From Aquamicrobium sp. (GTDB lineage: Bacteria; Pseudomonadota; Alphaproteobacteria; Rhizobiales; Rhizobiaceae), in the NCBI GenBank assembly GCA_019739225.1, contig JAHHDT010000001.1:1054001-1118000 (forward strand): a DNA stretch of 64,000 bases, in the 5' to 3' direction. Position 1 is the stretch's first letter. Every line of letters starts with the position of its first letter. The notes under the pieces are model-generated. The model made no database searches and was not told the DNA's origin. It was given only the letters and a program-made list of their open reading frames with translations. The translations under genes were made by a program, and so were the position numbers. Below are positions 10,669 to 20,219 of this stretch, piece by piece.

Positions 10669-13023
10669 ATGCTGACCGTCTACAACTGCATCGTGGAAGA
10701 TCACGATGTCCGCCTCGTCTTGCTCGCCGCGACCATCTGCGCCATTTCCGCACTGACTGCGGTTTCGCTTCTCGATCATGTGAAGCGGGCGACAGGCCGG
10801 GTGCACCTGGCATGGACAGCCCTTACCGCCTGCTCGATCGGTTTCGGCATCTGGGCCACGCATTTCGTGGCCATGCTTGCCTTCGCCCCATCCCTGCCGG
10901 CCGCCTACGATCTGCCGGTGACGCTTGTCTCGCTCGCCGCGGCGATCGCGATCACCGGTCTCGGCGTCTATCTCGCCACGATCGGCGAGACGATCGACCA
11001 CCACCTCGTCGGCGGATCGGTCATCGGCGGCGGCATCGCCGCCATGCATTTCATCGGCATGGCAGCCTTCGAGGTCGAAGGCGTGCTCATGTGGGACCAG
11101 CGCTACGTTGCCGTCTCGCTCGTCGCCGCCGTCATCTTCGGCGCATGCGCGATCCGCGCGGCGCTCGCGATGACCGGGCGCTGGAGCAAGTCGATCGCCG
11201 CACTCGTTCTCACGCTGGCGATCTGCAGCCTCCATTTCATCGCGATGGCGGCCGTGTCCATCAGGCCCGACGCCTCAGTGACGATCGCACCGTCTGCGGT
11301 CCCCGCAGCATGGCTTGCCATTGCCGTGGCCGTGGCGGCGCTCATCATCCTCCTGCTTTCGGCGGTCGCGCTCTGGATCGACCTGCGCGACCTGCGCCGC
11401 TCGGATGCCGAGAGAAAGCATCTTCTCGAACTCGCCAACGCCGCAATCGAGGGTCTTGTGGTCTGCCGCGCCGGCACCATCGCCACCGCCAATGCCAGCT
11501 TCCTGAGTCTGTCCGGCCTCGCCCTGCCGAATCTGATCGGGGCCGACTTCGATCGCTTGATCGTGCGTCAGGCGACGAAAACGTCGGACGAGGAAACGCT
11601 GCTGCTGCGGGCGGACGGCACGCGGATGCCGGTCGAGATTCTGGCTCGCACCATGAGCTACAACGACGTTCCGCATACGGTCTACGCGGTGCGCGATCTG
11701 CGTGAACGCAAGAAGGCCGAGGCCGACATCCGCCATCTGGCCTTGCATGACGCGTTGACCGGCCTTCCCAACCGCCGTGCCTTCAACGAACGCCTGGAGC
11801 AGGAAATCGCCGCCCACGGCACGGACCAGGGCCGCCAGCTCGCACTGCTGTGCCTCGATCTCGATCGTTTCAAGGAGATCAACGACCTGTTCGGGCATGC
11901 GGCCGGCGACGCCATGCTGCGGCGCGTTGCACAGTCCGTGGCGGGTGTGCTGGGAAGCAACCAGATGTTCGCGCGTATGGGTGGCGACGAATTTGCCATC
12001 ATCGCACCCCACGTCGATGGCTGGCATGAGGCAAGGCGTCTTGCCGAGGCGGTTATCGAAGCCTTCCGCATCGAGAACCGGGACGCGGCCCGCGACGGTG
12101 TGATCTCCACCAGCATCGGCATCGCAATGTGCCCCCTGGACGGCACGGACGCCGAGACGCTGGTCGGCCAGGCCGACACGGCGCTCTACCGCGCCAAGGC
12201 CGACGGCCGCGACACGTTCCGCTTCTATGAAGCGCAAATGGGTCAGGAAGTGCGCATGCGCAGGCTGATGGAACACGAGCTGCGCCATGCCGTCTCGCGT
12301 AAGGAGTTCAGCCTCGTCTACCAGCCGCAGAAGAAGCTCGACACCGGCGAGACGATCGGCTTCGAGGCACTGCTTCGCTGGCACCATCCCGAACGCGGCA
12401 GCATCTCGCCCGCCGTCTTCGTGCCGGTGGCCGAGGAAAGCGGCACGATCGTCCCGATCGGCGAATGGGTTCTGGAGACGGCCTGCAAGGATGCGGCCGG
12501 CTGGGACAACGATGTCACCGTCGCCGTGAACGTCTCCGCCGTGCAGCTTCACAGCCCGGAATTTGCGCAGAAGGTGCACGAGGTCCTGCTCAAGACCGGC
12601 CTTGCGCCGCGCCGGCTGGAAATCGAGATCACCGAGACGGCTCTGGTGCGCGACATGAACCGCGCGCTGGCCACGCTCCGCCAGCTCAAGGCGCTGGGCG
12701 TGATGGTCGCGATGGACGATTTCGGAACCGGCTATTCCTCCCTGTCGAACCTGCGTGCCTTCCCGTTCGACAAGATCAAGATCGACGGCTCCTTCGTGCG
12801 CTCGGTCGACACCAACGAACAGGCGGCCACCATCGTCAAGGCGGTGCTGGGCATCGGCCGCGGCCTTGGCCTGCCTGTGCTGGCCGAAGGCGTGGAGACG
12901 GCGGAGGAGCTGAAATTCCTCGCCGACGAGTTCTGCCAGATCGGCCAGGGCTACCTTCTCGGCCGTCCGGCGCCGATCTCCACTTTCAGGGACATTGAGA
13001 CACCGGCCTCGTCCGCAGCCTAG
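10669..13023 (+). CDS. MHYT-PAS-GGDEF-EAL cyclic-di-GMP signalling protein
   Basis: Membrane-bound bifunctional candidate for making and degrading c-di-GMP, 784 aa. The N-terminal seven-helix MHYT sensor has three signatures (ATHFVAM, AAMHFIGM, SLHFIAM). A PAS domain follows, then a GGDEF domain with an intact MGGDEFAI site but no RxxD inhibitory site. The EAL domain is well conserved: GFEALLRW, EITETAL, DDFGTGYSSL, AEGVET. The ATG at 10669 gives the typical MLTVYNCI.EDHD start; an upstream TTG at 10654 is less likely. Both catalytic sites look intact, so the balance of activities cannot be read from sequence. Confidence 0.93.
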   Translation: MLTVYNCIVEDHDVRLVLLAATICAISALTAVSLLDHVKRATGRVHLAWTALTACSIGFGIWATHFVAMLAFAPSLPAAYDLPVTLVSLAAAIAITGLGVYLATIGETIDHHLVGGSVIGGGIAAMHFIGMAAFEVEGVLMWDQRYVAVSLVAAVIFGACAIRAALAMTGRWSKSIAALVLTLAICSLHFIAMAAVSIRPDASVTIAPSAVPAAWLAIAVAVAALIILLLSAVALWIDLRDLRRSDAERKHLLELANAAIEGLVVCRAGTIATANASFLSLSGLALPNLIGADFDRLIVRQATKTSDEETLLLRADGTRMPVEILARTMSYNDVPHTVYAVRDLRERKKAEADIRHLALHDALTGLPNRRAFNERLEQEIAAHGTDQGRQLALLCLDLDRFKEINDLFGHAAGDAMLRRVAQSVAGVLGSNQMFARMGGDEFAIIAPHVDGWHEARRLAEAVIEAFRIENRDAARDGVISTSIGIAMCPLDGTDAETLVGQADTALYRAKADGRDTFRFYEAQMGQEVRMRRLMEHELRHAVSRKEFSLVYQPQKKLDTGETIGFEALLRWHHPERGSISPAVFVPVAEESGTIVPIGEWVLETACKDAAGWDNDVTVAVNVSAVQLHSPEFAQKVHEVLLKTGLAPRRLEIEITETALVRDMNRALATLRQLKALGVMVAMDDFGTGYSSLSNLRAFPFDKIKIDGSFVRSVDTNEQAATIVKAVLGIGRGLGLPVLAEGVETAEELKFLADEFCQIGQGYLLGRPAPISTFRDIETPASSAA

Positions 13024-13056
13024 CCGACGACCGCTGTGCAACTTTGGAAATAGGCC

Positions 13057-13085
13057 ATTTAAAGTTTATTCGGCTAAGCTATAAT
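13057..13085 (+). promoter_or_regulatory. Possible promoter with perfect -10 upstream of the Na/Pi cotransporter gene
   Basis: TATAAT at 13080-13085 lies in an AT-rich stretch of the gap before the start at 13176. The corresponding -35 position (near 13057-13062) is poor, so only the -10 is convincing. Confidence 0.35.
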
Positions 13086-13175
13086 TGTCGGAACCAAAAC
13101 GCTTTCCGGTGATTTGCTGGCCATGGCCTCACATGTGAACCAAGCCGGCCGCGCCCGCCGCGCGGCCAACTCGCG

Positions 13176-14840
13176 ATGACGGGCTCCGTCGTCCTCATCC
13201 ATCTCGCAGGCGCCGTTGCGCTGCTGTTATGGGCCACACGCATGGTCCGCACCGGCGTCGAACGCGCCTATGGTGACGTCCTGCGCCGCAAGCTGCGCGG
13301 CACGTTGCGCAATCCGCTGCTCGCGGTCGCGGCCGGCGGTGCGCTGGCGATTGCATTCCAGAGCGCAACCGCCGTCTCCCTGCTGGTCGGCTCCTTCGCC
13401 GGGTCCGGTATCGTTACGGGTGCGGCAGGCTTGGTCGCCGTGCTCGGCGCGGATCTGGGCTCCGCCTTTGTCGTCAAGCTCCTGTCTTTCGATCTCTCCC
13501 TGCTCGTGCCGATCGCGCTCTTCGTCGGCACGACGATCTTCCTGGCCACCGAGCGGCGCGCGTGGCGGCAGTTCGGCCGCATCCTCGTCGGCGTCGGCCT
13601 TCTCATCCTGTCGCTGCGGCTCATCGGCGAGGCGTCGGAGCCCCTGCGCGAGAGCAGCATCCTGCCGGTCGTCGTCAACTACCTCGCCGCCGATCCCGTC
13701 ACCGCGTTCCTGATCGCGGCGGTCGCAACGTGGCTGTTCCATTCCAGCGTCGCGTTCATCCTGCTCATCGTCGCGCTGGCCGCGCGCGGCCTCGTGCCGG
13801 CCGAGCTTGGCATCGTCATGGTGCTGGGCGCCAACCTCGGCGGCGGGCTGATCGCGGCGATGCTGTCGCGCACCATGTCGCCGGCCAGCCGCATCGTGCC
13901 CCTCGGCAACCTCGCGATCCGGGCCATCGGCGCATTGCTGGCGCTGGCCGGCATCGTCTGGTTCCATCCGCCGGTCGACTTGCTGGGCACGACCGTTCCC
14001 CTGCAGATCGTCCACGCGCATATCGCCTTCAACGGCGCGCTCGTGCTTGCGGGCATCCCGTTTGCGGGCCTCGTCGCCCGCTCCATCGAGCGCCTTCTCG
14101 CTTATGCCGCGCCGCCCGTTCCGGTGGCGCTGGAGGACAAGGATACGAACGCGCTCGATCCCGAAGCGCTCGGCACCCCCTCGCGCGCGCTCGCCAATGT
14201 CACCCGCGCCGTGGTCGGCGTGTGCGAGACCATCGAAGTGATGCTGAAGAACATCATGGAGCTCTACGAGGAGCCCGACCGCGCGCGCATGACGGCCCTC
14301 GCCGCCCTCGACGACCGGGTGGATCGGCGGCATGCCGCCATCAAGCTTTATCTGGCGCGGATCACCACCGGCCAGATGAGCGAGGACGAAGCCCGGCGCA
14401 CGCAGGAACTGCTCGGCGCCTGCGTCAAGCTGGAGCAGGTCGGCGACATCATCGTGCGCAACATGCTCGTCCATGTCGGCAAGAAGCTCGATCGCGGCCT
14501 GAACTTCACGCCCGAGGGCTGGCGCGAACTGTCGAACCTCCACGCATCGGTGCTCGCCAATGCCCGCCTCGCCTTCAACGTGCTGATCTCGCGCGATACC
14601 GAGACCGCGCTGCAGCTCGTTCGCGAGAAGGACCGGCTGCGCGATGTCGAGCGCGCCACCAGCCGCAGCCATTTCGAGCGCCTGCGCGAGGGGACGCCGC
14701 GCAGCGTGGAGACGAGCTCGCTACACCTCGACACGATCCGCGACCTCAAGCAGATCAACTCCCTGCTCGCCTCCATCGCCTACCCGGTCCTGGAAGAGCG
14801 CGGCATGTTGGGGGGCACGCGGTTGAAGGCGGCAGAGTAA
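13176..14840 (+). CDS. Na/Pi cotransporter family protein with PhoU-like C-terminal domain
   Basis: Inner-membrane protein of 554 aa of the Na+/phosphate cotransporter (NptA/YjbB-like) family. Two inverted membrane repeats each carry the QSS-like signature: FQSATAVSLL near residue 62 and FHSSVAFILL near residue 190. From about residue 330 a cytoplasmic helical PhoU-like domain follows (NVTRAVVGVCETIEVMLKNI). Inferred role is phosphate transport, often export. It stands alone between the c-di-GMP protein and yqeY, and no pho box was seen. Confidence 0.9.
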   Translation: MTGSVVLIHLAGAVALLLWATRMVRTGVERAYGDVLRRKLRGTLRNPLLAVAAGGALAIAFQSATAVSLLVGSFAGSGIVTGAAGLVAVLGADLGSAFVVKLLSFDLSLLVPIALFVGTTIFLATERRAWRQFGRILVGVGLLILSLRLIGEASEPLRESSILPVVVNYLAADPVTAFLIAAVATWLFHSSVAFILLIVALAARGLVPAELGIVMVLGANLGGGLIAAMLSRTMSPASRIVPLGNLAIRAIGALLALAGIVWFHPPVDLLGTTVPLQIVHAHIAFNGALVLAGIPFAGLVARSIERLLAYAAPPVPVALEDKDTNALDPEALGTPSRALANVTRAVVGVCETIEVMLKNIMELYEEPDRARMTALAALDDRVDRRHAAIKLYLARITTGQMSEDEARRTQELLGACVKLEQVGDIIVRNMLVHVGKKLDRGLNFTPEGWRELSNLHASVLANARLAFNVLISRDTETALQLVREKDRLRDVERATSRSHFERLREGTPRSVETSSLHLDTIRDLKQINSLLASIAYPVLEERGMLGGTRLKAAE

Positions 14841-14842
14841 GC

Positions 14843-15292
14843 TTACGCCAGCAATTCCTTGACGATCGAACTGGCGCGCGAAAAGTCGATCCGGCCGGGA
14901 TAACGCTCTTTCAGCACGGCCATCACCGCGCCCATGTCGCGCAGGCTGGCCGCCCCCGTCTCGGCGATCACGTCCGCGCAGATGCGCCGCAGCTCGTCCT
15001 CGCCGATCTGGCGCGGCAGGAATTCCTTGACGATCTCGATCTCGGCGCGCTCTGCGGCCGCCAGTTCGGGGCGTCCGCCATCGGCGAAGGCCTTGGCCGA
15101 TTCCTCGCGCTGCTTGACCATCTTGGTCAGGATCTGCAGGATTTCGTCGTCGCTGACCCGTTCCTTGCCGACGCCGCGATTGGCGATGTCCCTGTCCTGG
15201 ATAGCAGCCGTGATCAGCCGCAACGTTGCGACCCGGATCCTGTCCTGGCTTTTCTGCGCATCCCTCAATGCCTGGGCGATTGTGTCGCGCAT
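14843..15292 (-). CDS. GatB/YqeY domain-containing protein
   Basis: A 149-aa YqeY-family protein, related to the tRNA-binding C-terminal domain of the GatB amidotransferase subunit; its exact role is not established. Characteristic segments are RVATLRLITAAIQ, KMVKQREESA and EFLPRQIGEDELRRI. The ATG at 15292 was chosen; a GTG immediately before it could also serve. It is convergent with the preceding transporter (2 bases apart) and divergent from carA, a common rhizobial arrangement. Confidence 0.92.
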   Translation of the reverse strand: MRDTIAQALRDAQKSQDRIRVATLRLITAAIQDRDIANRGVGKERVSDDEILQILTKMVKQREESAKAFADGGRPELAAAERAEIEIVKEFLPRQIGEDELRRICADVIAETGAASLRDMGAVMAVLKERYPGRIDFSRASSIVKELLA

Positions 15293-15481
15293 CACTTTTC
15301 CTTTGTTTCGCCGGCGTGTGGTTGCCGATCATTGACCGCGCCGGGGCCTTCGCCTATGCACCGGGCCATACTATCTATAATGCGGCGAAGACCAAAAGGT
15401 CCCCGCCAGGCTGCAGTCTGCGCGATATGTCCCGCCGACGGGATGATTGCAAGCGCGGTCTCTCAGGAACGGAGAACGGCG

Positions 15482-16702
15482 ATGGTCGAGACGAACGACG
15501 CGAGCACGAGTGCGCCCTGGGCGCAGAGAAAGCCGACCGCCCTTCTGGTGCTGGCCGACGGCACGGTGATCGAAGGCTTCGGATTGGGTGCGACCGGCCA
15601 CGTCGTTGCCGAGGTCTGCTTCAACACGGCGCTGACCGGCTATCAGGAAATCCTCACCGATCCGTCCTATGCCGGCCAGATCGTCACCTTCACCTTCCCG
15701 CATATCGGCAATATCGGCGCCAATGGCGAGGACATCGAGGACCTGAACCCCGCAGCGCGGGCCGGCGCCGTCGGCGCGGTCTTCAAGGCCGACATCACCG
15801 CGCCGTCCAACTACCGCTCCGCAGAGGGCCTGAACGACTGGCTCAAGCGGCGTGGCATCATTGCCATGAGCGGCCTCGACACGCGGGCCCTCACGGCGCT
15901 GATTCGCGAAAAGGGCGCTCCCAACGCCGTCATCGCGCACGCGCCGGACGGCAATTTCGACATCGAGGCCCTGAAAAAGGAAGCGCAGGCGTGGTCCGGC
16001 CTGGTCGGCCTCGATCTTGCCAAGGACGTCACCTCCGGCCAGTCTTCGGTATGGAACGAGACGCCCTGGGAATGGAACCAGGGCTATGGCGAGACGGCGG
16101 GCGAACCCGCAATGCACATCGTTGCACTCGACTACGGCGTCAAGCGCAACATCCTGCGCCTGCTGGCGGGCCTGGGCGCCAAGGTCACCGTGGTTCCGGC
16201 CAAGACGCAGGCCGAAGACATCCTTGCGATGAAGCCGGACGGCATCTTCCTGTCCAACGGCCCCGGCGATCCGGCCGCCACCGGCGACTATGCAGTGCCC
16301 GTCATAAAGGAGCTTCTCGAAGCCGACCTGCCCATCTTCGGCATCTGCCTCGGCCATCAGATGCTGGCGCTCGCCGTAGGCGGCAAAACGGTCAAGATGC
16401 ACCAGGGCCACCACGGCGCGAACCATCCGGTGAAGGACCACACCACCGGCAAGGTCGAGATTGTGTCCATGAATCACGGCTTCGCGGTGGATTCGAAGTC
16501 CCTGCCGGAAGGCGTTGAAGAGACTCACATTTCGCTGTTCGACAATTCAAACTGCGGCATCGCGCTGGCCGGCAAGCCGGTCTTCTCCGTGCAGCATCAC
16601 CCCGAGGCCTCCCCCGGCCCGCAGGATTCCCACTACCTCTTCCGCCGCTTCGCCAACCTCATCCGGGCCCGCAAGGGCGAACCGGCGCTCGCCGAGCGCT
16701 AG
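15482..16702 (+). CDS. carA: Carbamoyl-phosphate synthase small subunit CarA
   Basis: Glutaminase subunit (406 aa) supplying ammonia to CarB for arginine and pyrimidine synthesis. The N-terminal CPSase domain runs to about residue 200, followed by a class I glutamine amidotransferase domain. The nucleophile elbow is GICLGHQMLA (Cys) and the His/Glu pair is in VQHHPEASPGP. The start is the ATG at 15482 with GGAG at 15471-15474. carB is not adjacent but lies about 12 kb downstream. Confidence 0.97.
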   Translation: MVETNDASTSAPWAQRKPTALLVLADGTVIEGFGLGATGHVVAEVCFNTALTGYQEILTDPSYAGQIVTFTFPHIGNIGANGEDIEDLNPAARAGAVGAVFKADITAPSNYRSAEGLNDWLKRRGIIAMSGLDTRALTALIREKGAPNAVIAHAPDGNFDIEALKKEAQAWSGLVGLDLAKDVTSGQSSVWNETPWEWNQGYGETAGEPAMHIVALDYGVKRNILRLLAGLGAKVTVVPAKTQAEDILAMKPDGIFLSNGPGDPAATGDYAVPVIKELLEADLPIFGICLGHQMLALAVGGKTVKMHQGHHGANHPVKDHTTGKVEIVSMNHGFAVDSKSLPEGVEETHISLFDNSNCGIALAGKPVFSVQHHPEASPGPQDSHYLFRRFANLIRARKGEPALAER

Positions 16703-16721
16703 ATCGCGACAACGGCCCGTC

Positions 16722-16744
16722 ATCCTCGGGCTTGACCCGAGGAT
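16722..16744. repeat. Dispersed palindromic repeat downstream of carA, copy 1
   Basis: Nine-base arms ATCCTCGGG and CCCGAGGAT around loop CTTGA. It lies 20 bases past the carA stop and may act as an mRNA 3' hairpin. Same family as the units at 2.5 kb and 36.3 kb. Confidence 0.85.
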
Positions 16745-16790
16745 TCATCCCGGAACGGTCGAGATGTAACAGGGGGCCCTCCGCTTCGTC

Positions 16791-16813
16791 ATCCTCGGGC
16801 CTGACCCGAGGAT
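16791..16813. repeat. Dispersed palindromic repeat downstream of carA, copy 2
   Basis: Same arms as the copy at 16722 with loop CCTGA, in direct orientation. Both copies share a downstream tail beginning TCAT. The two form a local tandem pair in a non-coding gap that reaches to 16964. Confidence 0.85.
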
Positions 16814-16964
16814 TCATGCCGCACCGTAGCCACAGCGCAACGGTCCCATGTCAGCTCCGACCAACCGTCCGCAACTCTGTGCCGCCGGCCTCAACCTCAC
16901 CGTTCAGGGTGCAGAATGATCGCCCATCGCGGCCGCCTCACCCGGCCCTTCCGCCGACTTCGCC

Positions 16965-17483
16965 TCAGCGGTATTGCTGCGTCGCGCGCCCCCGCCTGAG
17001 ACCGAAGCCCAGCAGGCGGACGAGAGCCATCGTGAGCACCCCCCCGATCCCGAACCCGGCCGCTGCCCAGGCTAGCCCGTGCGGCGTGATCGGCAGCGCC
17101 GGCTCGAAGTCGCGCCACGCGCCCCGCACAAGCCTTTCGTCGTAACCGCGCGTCAGCGCCAGCGGCCGCGCGATCGGCGGCATCGCACCCATGCGCTGCA
17201 CCTGTTCGGCAAGGCTTTCGTAGCGCGCCACCGCTTCGCGCATGCTGGTGCCGCGATCGCGGAAGAACGTTTCCGCCGACTCGGTGTAAAGCGCCAGCGC
17301 CTCCTCGCGGCTCAGCCCGCTGCGCGCCGCATCCTCGTCGAAACGCGCAACCACGGCCTGCATTTCTTCGATCGCGCCACCCAACCGCTGCCTGTATTGC
17401 TGGGCGAACTCCGGCGCCTGGCCCGCCGCCAGCGCCACGGCGATCCCGCCTGCCATGACTACGGTCCTGCGTATGATCGCCAC
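16965..17483 (-). CDS. DUF2937 family protein
   Basis: A 172-aa protein matching the DUF2937 family; function unknown. It has an N-terminal hydrophobic segment (TVVMAGGIAVALAAG) followed by the family signature PEFAQQYRQRLGG, a helical middle and a second membrane segment near residue 140 (LAWAAAGFGIGGVLTMALV), so it is probably an inner-membrane protein. The ATG at 17483 fits the family N-terminus. Confidence 0.85.
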   Translation of the reverse strand: MAIIRRTVVMAGGIAVALAAGQAPEFAQQYRQRLGGAIEEMQAVVARFDEDAARSGLSREEALALYTESAETFFRDRGTSMREAVARYESLAEQVQRMGAMPPIARPLALTRGYDERLVRGAWRDFEPALPITPHGLAWAAAGFGIGGVLTMALVRLLGFGLRRGRATQQYR

Positions 17484-17508
17484 CGGCGTTCCTCCCGCTA
17501 TCCTGAGC

Positions 17509-17883
17509 TCATCGTCCTTGGCCAGCCGCCGTACACCGCTGACGCGCCGCCTCGACCCGCTCCCTGTTCGCCACGGCCCACCGGCCCAGCGCGTCGAGTG
17601 GTTCGAGCAGGTCCAGCCCCAACTCCGTCAGTTCATAATCGACGCGAGGCGGAATGGTCGGCGTGACCTTCCGCTGCACGAAGCCGTCATATTCGAGATC
17701 GCGCAACGTCGATGTCAGCATCTTCTGGCTGATTTCGCCAATGTCCCGCTTCAGCTCGGAAAAGCGCATGGGCCCGCCGCTCAGCCGGTTGACGATCAGC
17801 ACCGTCCACTTGCCGGAAACCCGCGACAGAACCTCCCTCACCGGCCTGCAGTCGATCTTGTTGTGCTGCTGTCGTGGTTTCAT
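17509..17883 (-). CDS. HxlR family transcriptional regulator
   Basis: A 124-aa winged-helix regulator. The family core CRPVREVLSRVSGKWTVLIV is present, with the HxlR-typical Cys, followed by LTSTLRDLEYDGFVQRKV and the wing YELTELG. The open frame continues upstream, but the ATG at 17883 begins the conserved part. It is divergent from the flavin reductase gene at 17976, which it probably controls, as in many HxlR/oxidoreductase pairs. Confidence 0.92.
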   Translation of the reverse strand: MKPRQQHNKIDCRPVREVLSRVSGKWTVLIVNRLSGGPMRFSELKRDIGEISQKMLTSTLRDLEYDGFVQRKVTPTIPPRVDYELTELGLDLLEPLDALGRWAVANRERVEAARQRCTAAGQGR

Positions 17884-17947
17884 CAAGGTGACTCCGGTCG
17901 CCAAAAAGTGCCGTCTTGCGCGGTTGTCGCACCGGTCTATGTAGAGC

Positions 17948-17966
17948 TGGTTACCAACAGATACCA
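17948..17966. promoter_or_regulatory. Candidate HxlR operator
   Basis: In the 92-base divergent gap the palindrome TGGTTACCA (17948-17956) is followed one helical turn later by a second TACCA (17962-17966). This resembles HxlR-type half-sites, but it is a visual call only. Confidence 0.3.
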
Positions 17967-17975
17967 GAGTTTCCA

Positions 17976-18542
17976 ATGAAAACCATCACCGTCCTCGTCG
18001 GCAGCATCCGCAAGGAATCCGCCAATTTCAGGTTCGCCCGCGCACTGGAGAAGCTCGCCGGTTCCCGTTTCCGCTTCGACTATCCCGATCTCGGCGCACT
18101 GCCGCATTACAACGACGATTTGTGGCCGAACCCGCCCGCTGCCGTGTTCGACCTCAAGCGCCGCGCTGAAGCCGCCGACGCGCTTCTTTTCGTCACCCCG
18201 GAGTTCAACCGCTCGGTTCCGCCGATCCTCACCAATGCGCTGGCGTGGGGATCCCGTCCGTGGGGCCACAGCAGTTGGGCAGGCAAGGCCGGCGCGGTGG
18301 TCGGCACATCACCGGGTGTCATCGGAACCGCCGCCGCCCAGGCGCATCTGCGCAGCATCCTGCCCGCTCTCGACGTCGTCCTGCTCGGCCAGCCCGAAGT
18401 CTATTTCCAGAACAAGCCGGGCCTGATAGGCAACGAATTCGAAATCACGGACGAGGGGACGCGCGCCTTCCTCGAAGGCTGGGTCTCGAGGTTCGATGCT
18501 TTCATCGACCGTCTCGGTCCTGCTGCCCGCAAGGCGGCCTGA
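17976..18542 (+). CDS. NADPH-dependent FMN reductase / NAD(P)H:quinone oxidoreductase
   Basis: A 188-aa flavodoxin-like reductase. The FMN-phosphate loop is VGSIRKESANFRFARAL near the N-terminus, and the second signature is TPEFNRSVPPILTNALAW. It likely reduces quinones or azo/chromate-type substrates with NAD(P)H. The ATG at 17976 begins MKTITVLVGS. It is divergent from the HxlR regulator. Confidence 0.92.
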   Translation: MKTITVLVGSIRKESANFRFARALEKLAGSRFRFDYPDLGALPHYNDDLWPNPPAAVFDLKRRAEAADALLFVTPEFNRSVPPILTNALAWGSRPWGHSSWAGKAGAVVGTSPGVIGTAAAQAHLRSILPALDVVLLGQPEVYFQNKPGLIGNEFEITDEGTRAFLEGWVSRFDAFIDRLGPAARKAA

Positions 18543-18561
18543 GGACGACAGATCGCCAGCC

Positions 18562-19125
18562 ATGAGTTTCACCATCGATCTTCTCGACGACGCGACGCGG
18601 CCGAAGGCGCCAAGGATTGAAGGCGTCACCGAGCGCCAGCGCATGCAGGGCCGCCGGCTCGCCATGATCCACGAACTGCACCTTCGCCAGATGGCCGAGG
18701 TCCGTCAGGTCATGGAGCATGTCGCTGCCGGCGAACAGGATGCGGCCGCGCTCGAAGAGGCCTTGTCCAGTCTGCAGATGAGCCACAATTACCGCGCCTT
18801 CGGCAGCCTGTGCGGGCAGGAATGCCGCATGCTCACCTTCCACCACACCGCCGAGGATCGGATGCTGTTTCCGGCGCTTGCGGCGCAGGACAATGACGGT
18901 CTGCGCAAGGTGGTCGAGCGCCTCGCCGCCGAGCACGAGGTCATCCATCACCTGATAGAGCGCATGGAGGCCGCAGCCCGAGCCGCCATGAACGAGCCCG
19001 GCCCGGAAACCTTTGCCAGCCTGCGCGAATCGTTCGAGACGCTGGAGCGCGTCGTCGTCTCCCACTTCGGCTACGAGCAGGAAGAACTTGAGGAAGCGCT
19101 CGGCTACTACGAGATCGACATTTGA
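18562..19125 (+). CDS. Hemerythrin domain-containing protein
   Basis: A 187-aa hemerythrin/HHE-type four-helix protein expected to bind a di-iron centre. Candidate ligands are His in MIHELHLRQM, the FHHTAEDRMLFP motif, HEVIHHLIERM and SHFGYEQEELEEAL. Role is probably oxygen, NO or iron sensing or protection, inferred from the family. The start is the ATG at 18562, 19 bases after the flavin reductase stop, so the two are likely cotranscribed. Confidence 0.88.
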   Translation: MSFTIDLLDDATRPKAPRIEGVTERQRMQGRRLAMIHELHLRQMAEVRQVMEHVAAGEQDAAALEEALSSLQMSHNYRAFGSLCGQECRMLTFHHTAEDRMLFPALAAQDNDGLRKVVERLAAEHEVIHHLIERMEAAARAAMNEPGPETFASLRESFETLERVVVSHFGYEQEELEEALGYYEIDI

Positions 19126-19126
19126 A

Positions 19127-19152
19127 CTGACACGCCGGGAATTGCGCGTCAG
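19127..19152. terminator. Possible bidirectional terminator between convergent genes
   Basis: Imperfect hairpin CTGACACGC / GCGCGTCAG between the hemerythrin gene and the convergent zinc peptidase gene, touching the latter's stop codon. There is no long T-tract. Confidence 0.35.
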
Positions 19153-20057
19153 ATCGGGTTGTTGAACGTATCGCAGTCCGCAAGCCGGCCGTTGCGCAGG
19201 CCGTTGGCGAACCAGGTCGCGCGCTGTTCCGACGTGCCGTGGTTGAAGCTCTCGGGCACGACATAGCCCTGCGTGCGCCGCTGCAGCGTGTCGTCGCCGA
19301 TCTGGTGCGCCGCGTTCATGGCTTCCTCGATGTCGCCTTCCTCGAGCAGGCCTTTCTGATCGGTATAATGCGCCCAGATGCCGGCGAAGCAGTCCGCCTG
19401 CAACTCCACGCGCATCGACATGCGGTTGGCTTCGGCCTCCCCCATAGTCTGGCGCTGCCGGTTGAACTCCGGCAGCACGCCGATCAGGTTCTGCACGTGA
19501 TGGCCGACCTCGTGCGCGATCACATAGGCCTGTGCGAAGTCCCCTGACGCACCGAAGCGCTGCGACAGTTCGCGGAAGAAGCCGAGGTCGATATAAACCC
19601 GCGAGTCCCCCGGGCAGTAGAACGGGCCGGAGGCCGACGAGGCGAAGCCGCAGGCCGAACGCACCTGATCGGTGAAAAGCACCATGCGCGGCTCGGTATA
19701 GGTCTGCCCTTCCGCCTGGAAGATGCCGTTCCACACATCCTCTGTCTCGGCCAGCACCACGGAGACGAACTGCGCCTCCGCATCGGTCGGCTGGCTGCCG
19801 GGCGCCTCATCCTGAGTGACCTGCGGATTGGCCGGCCCGCTGCCGCCCTCCAGAATCTGCAACGGGTCGATGCCGCACGCGCGCAGCACGAAGAACAGCA
19901 CGATCAGGATCACGATGCCGGAAAGCCCGCCCCCGCCGACACCCCGACCTATGGGGATCTGCATCGGCCTGCCGCCGCGCCCGAAACCGCCGGGTGCGCC
20001 GCTCTGTCCGCGACGGTCCTCGACATTGCTGCTCTGGCGACGGCCTTTCCAACGCAT
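19149..20057 (-). CDS. ypfJ: Neutral zinc metallopeptidase, YpfJ family
   Basis: A 302-aa membrane-anchored protein of the YpfJ/zinc metallopeptidase family. A Gly/Arg-rich cytoplasmic N-terminus precedes one membrane helix (LSGIVILIVLFFVLRAC). The zinc site is AYVIAHEVGHHVQN with HExxH, and the third ligand probably lies in VELQADCFAG. Physiological substrate unknown. The ATG at 20057 has a strong GAGGAG ribosome binding site. Confidence 0.92.
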   Translation of the reverse strand: MRWKGRRQSSNVEDRRGQSGAPGGFGRGGRPMQIPIGRGVGGGGLSGIVILIVLFFVLRACGIDPLQILEGGSGPANPQVTQDEAPGSQPTDAEAQFVSVVLAETEDVWNGIFQAEGQTYTEPRMVLFTDQVRSACGFASSASGPFYCPGDSRVYIDLGFFRELSQRFGASGDFAQAYVIAHEVGHHVQNLIGVLPEFNRQRQTMGEAEANRMSMRVELQADCFAGIWAHYTDQKGLLEEGDIEEAMNAAHQIGDDTLQRRTQGYVVPESFNHGTSEQRATWFANGLRNGRLADCDTFNNPI

Positions 20058-20219
20058 AGTCTGCTCCTCGCAAGGTCACCGGCCTGTGCCACTCGGCCAA
20101 GCGCAATACAACTGCAAATTAGCGAAAGCGTTGCACCGGGTCATCCGCTTTCTCACATCGCGCGCGGCACGTGTCAGCGTTAATGAAGCGTTAAATCAGC
20201 GCAGCTAGACATTTTGCAT

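Noticed and set aside
13562-15481. Upstream extension of the carA frame into the transporter and yqeY genes
   Set aside because: Conserved CarA N-terminus and ribosome binding site place the start at 15482; the upstream part is out-of-frame translation of real genes.
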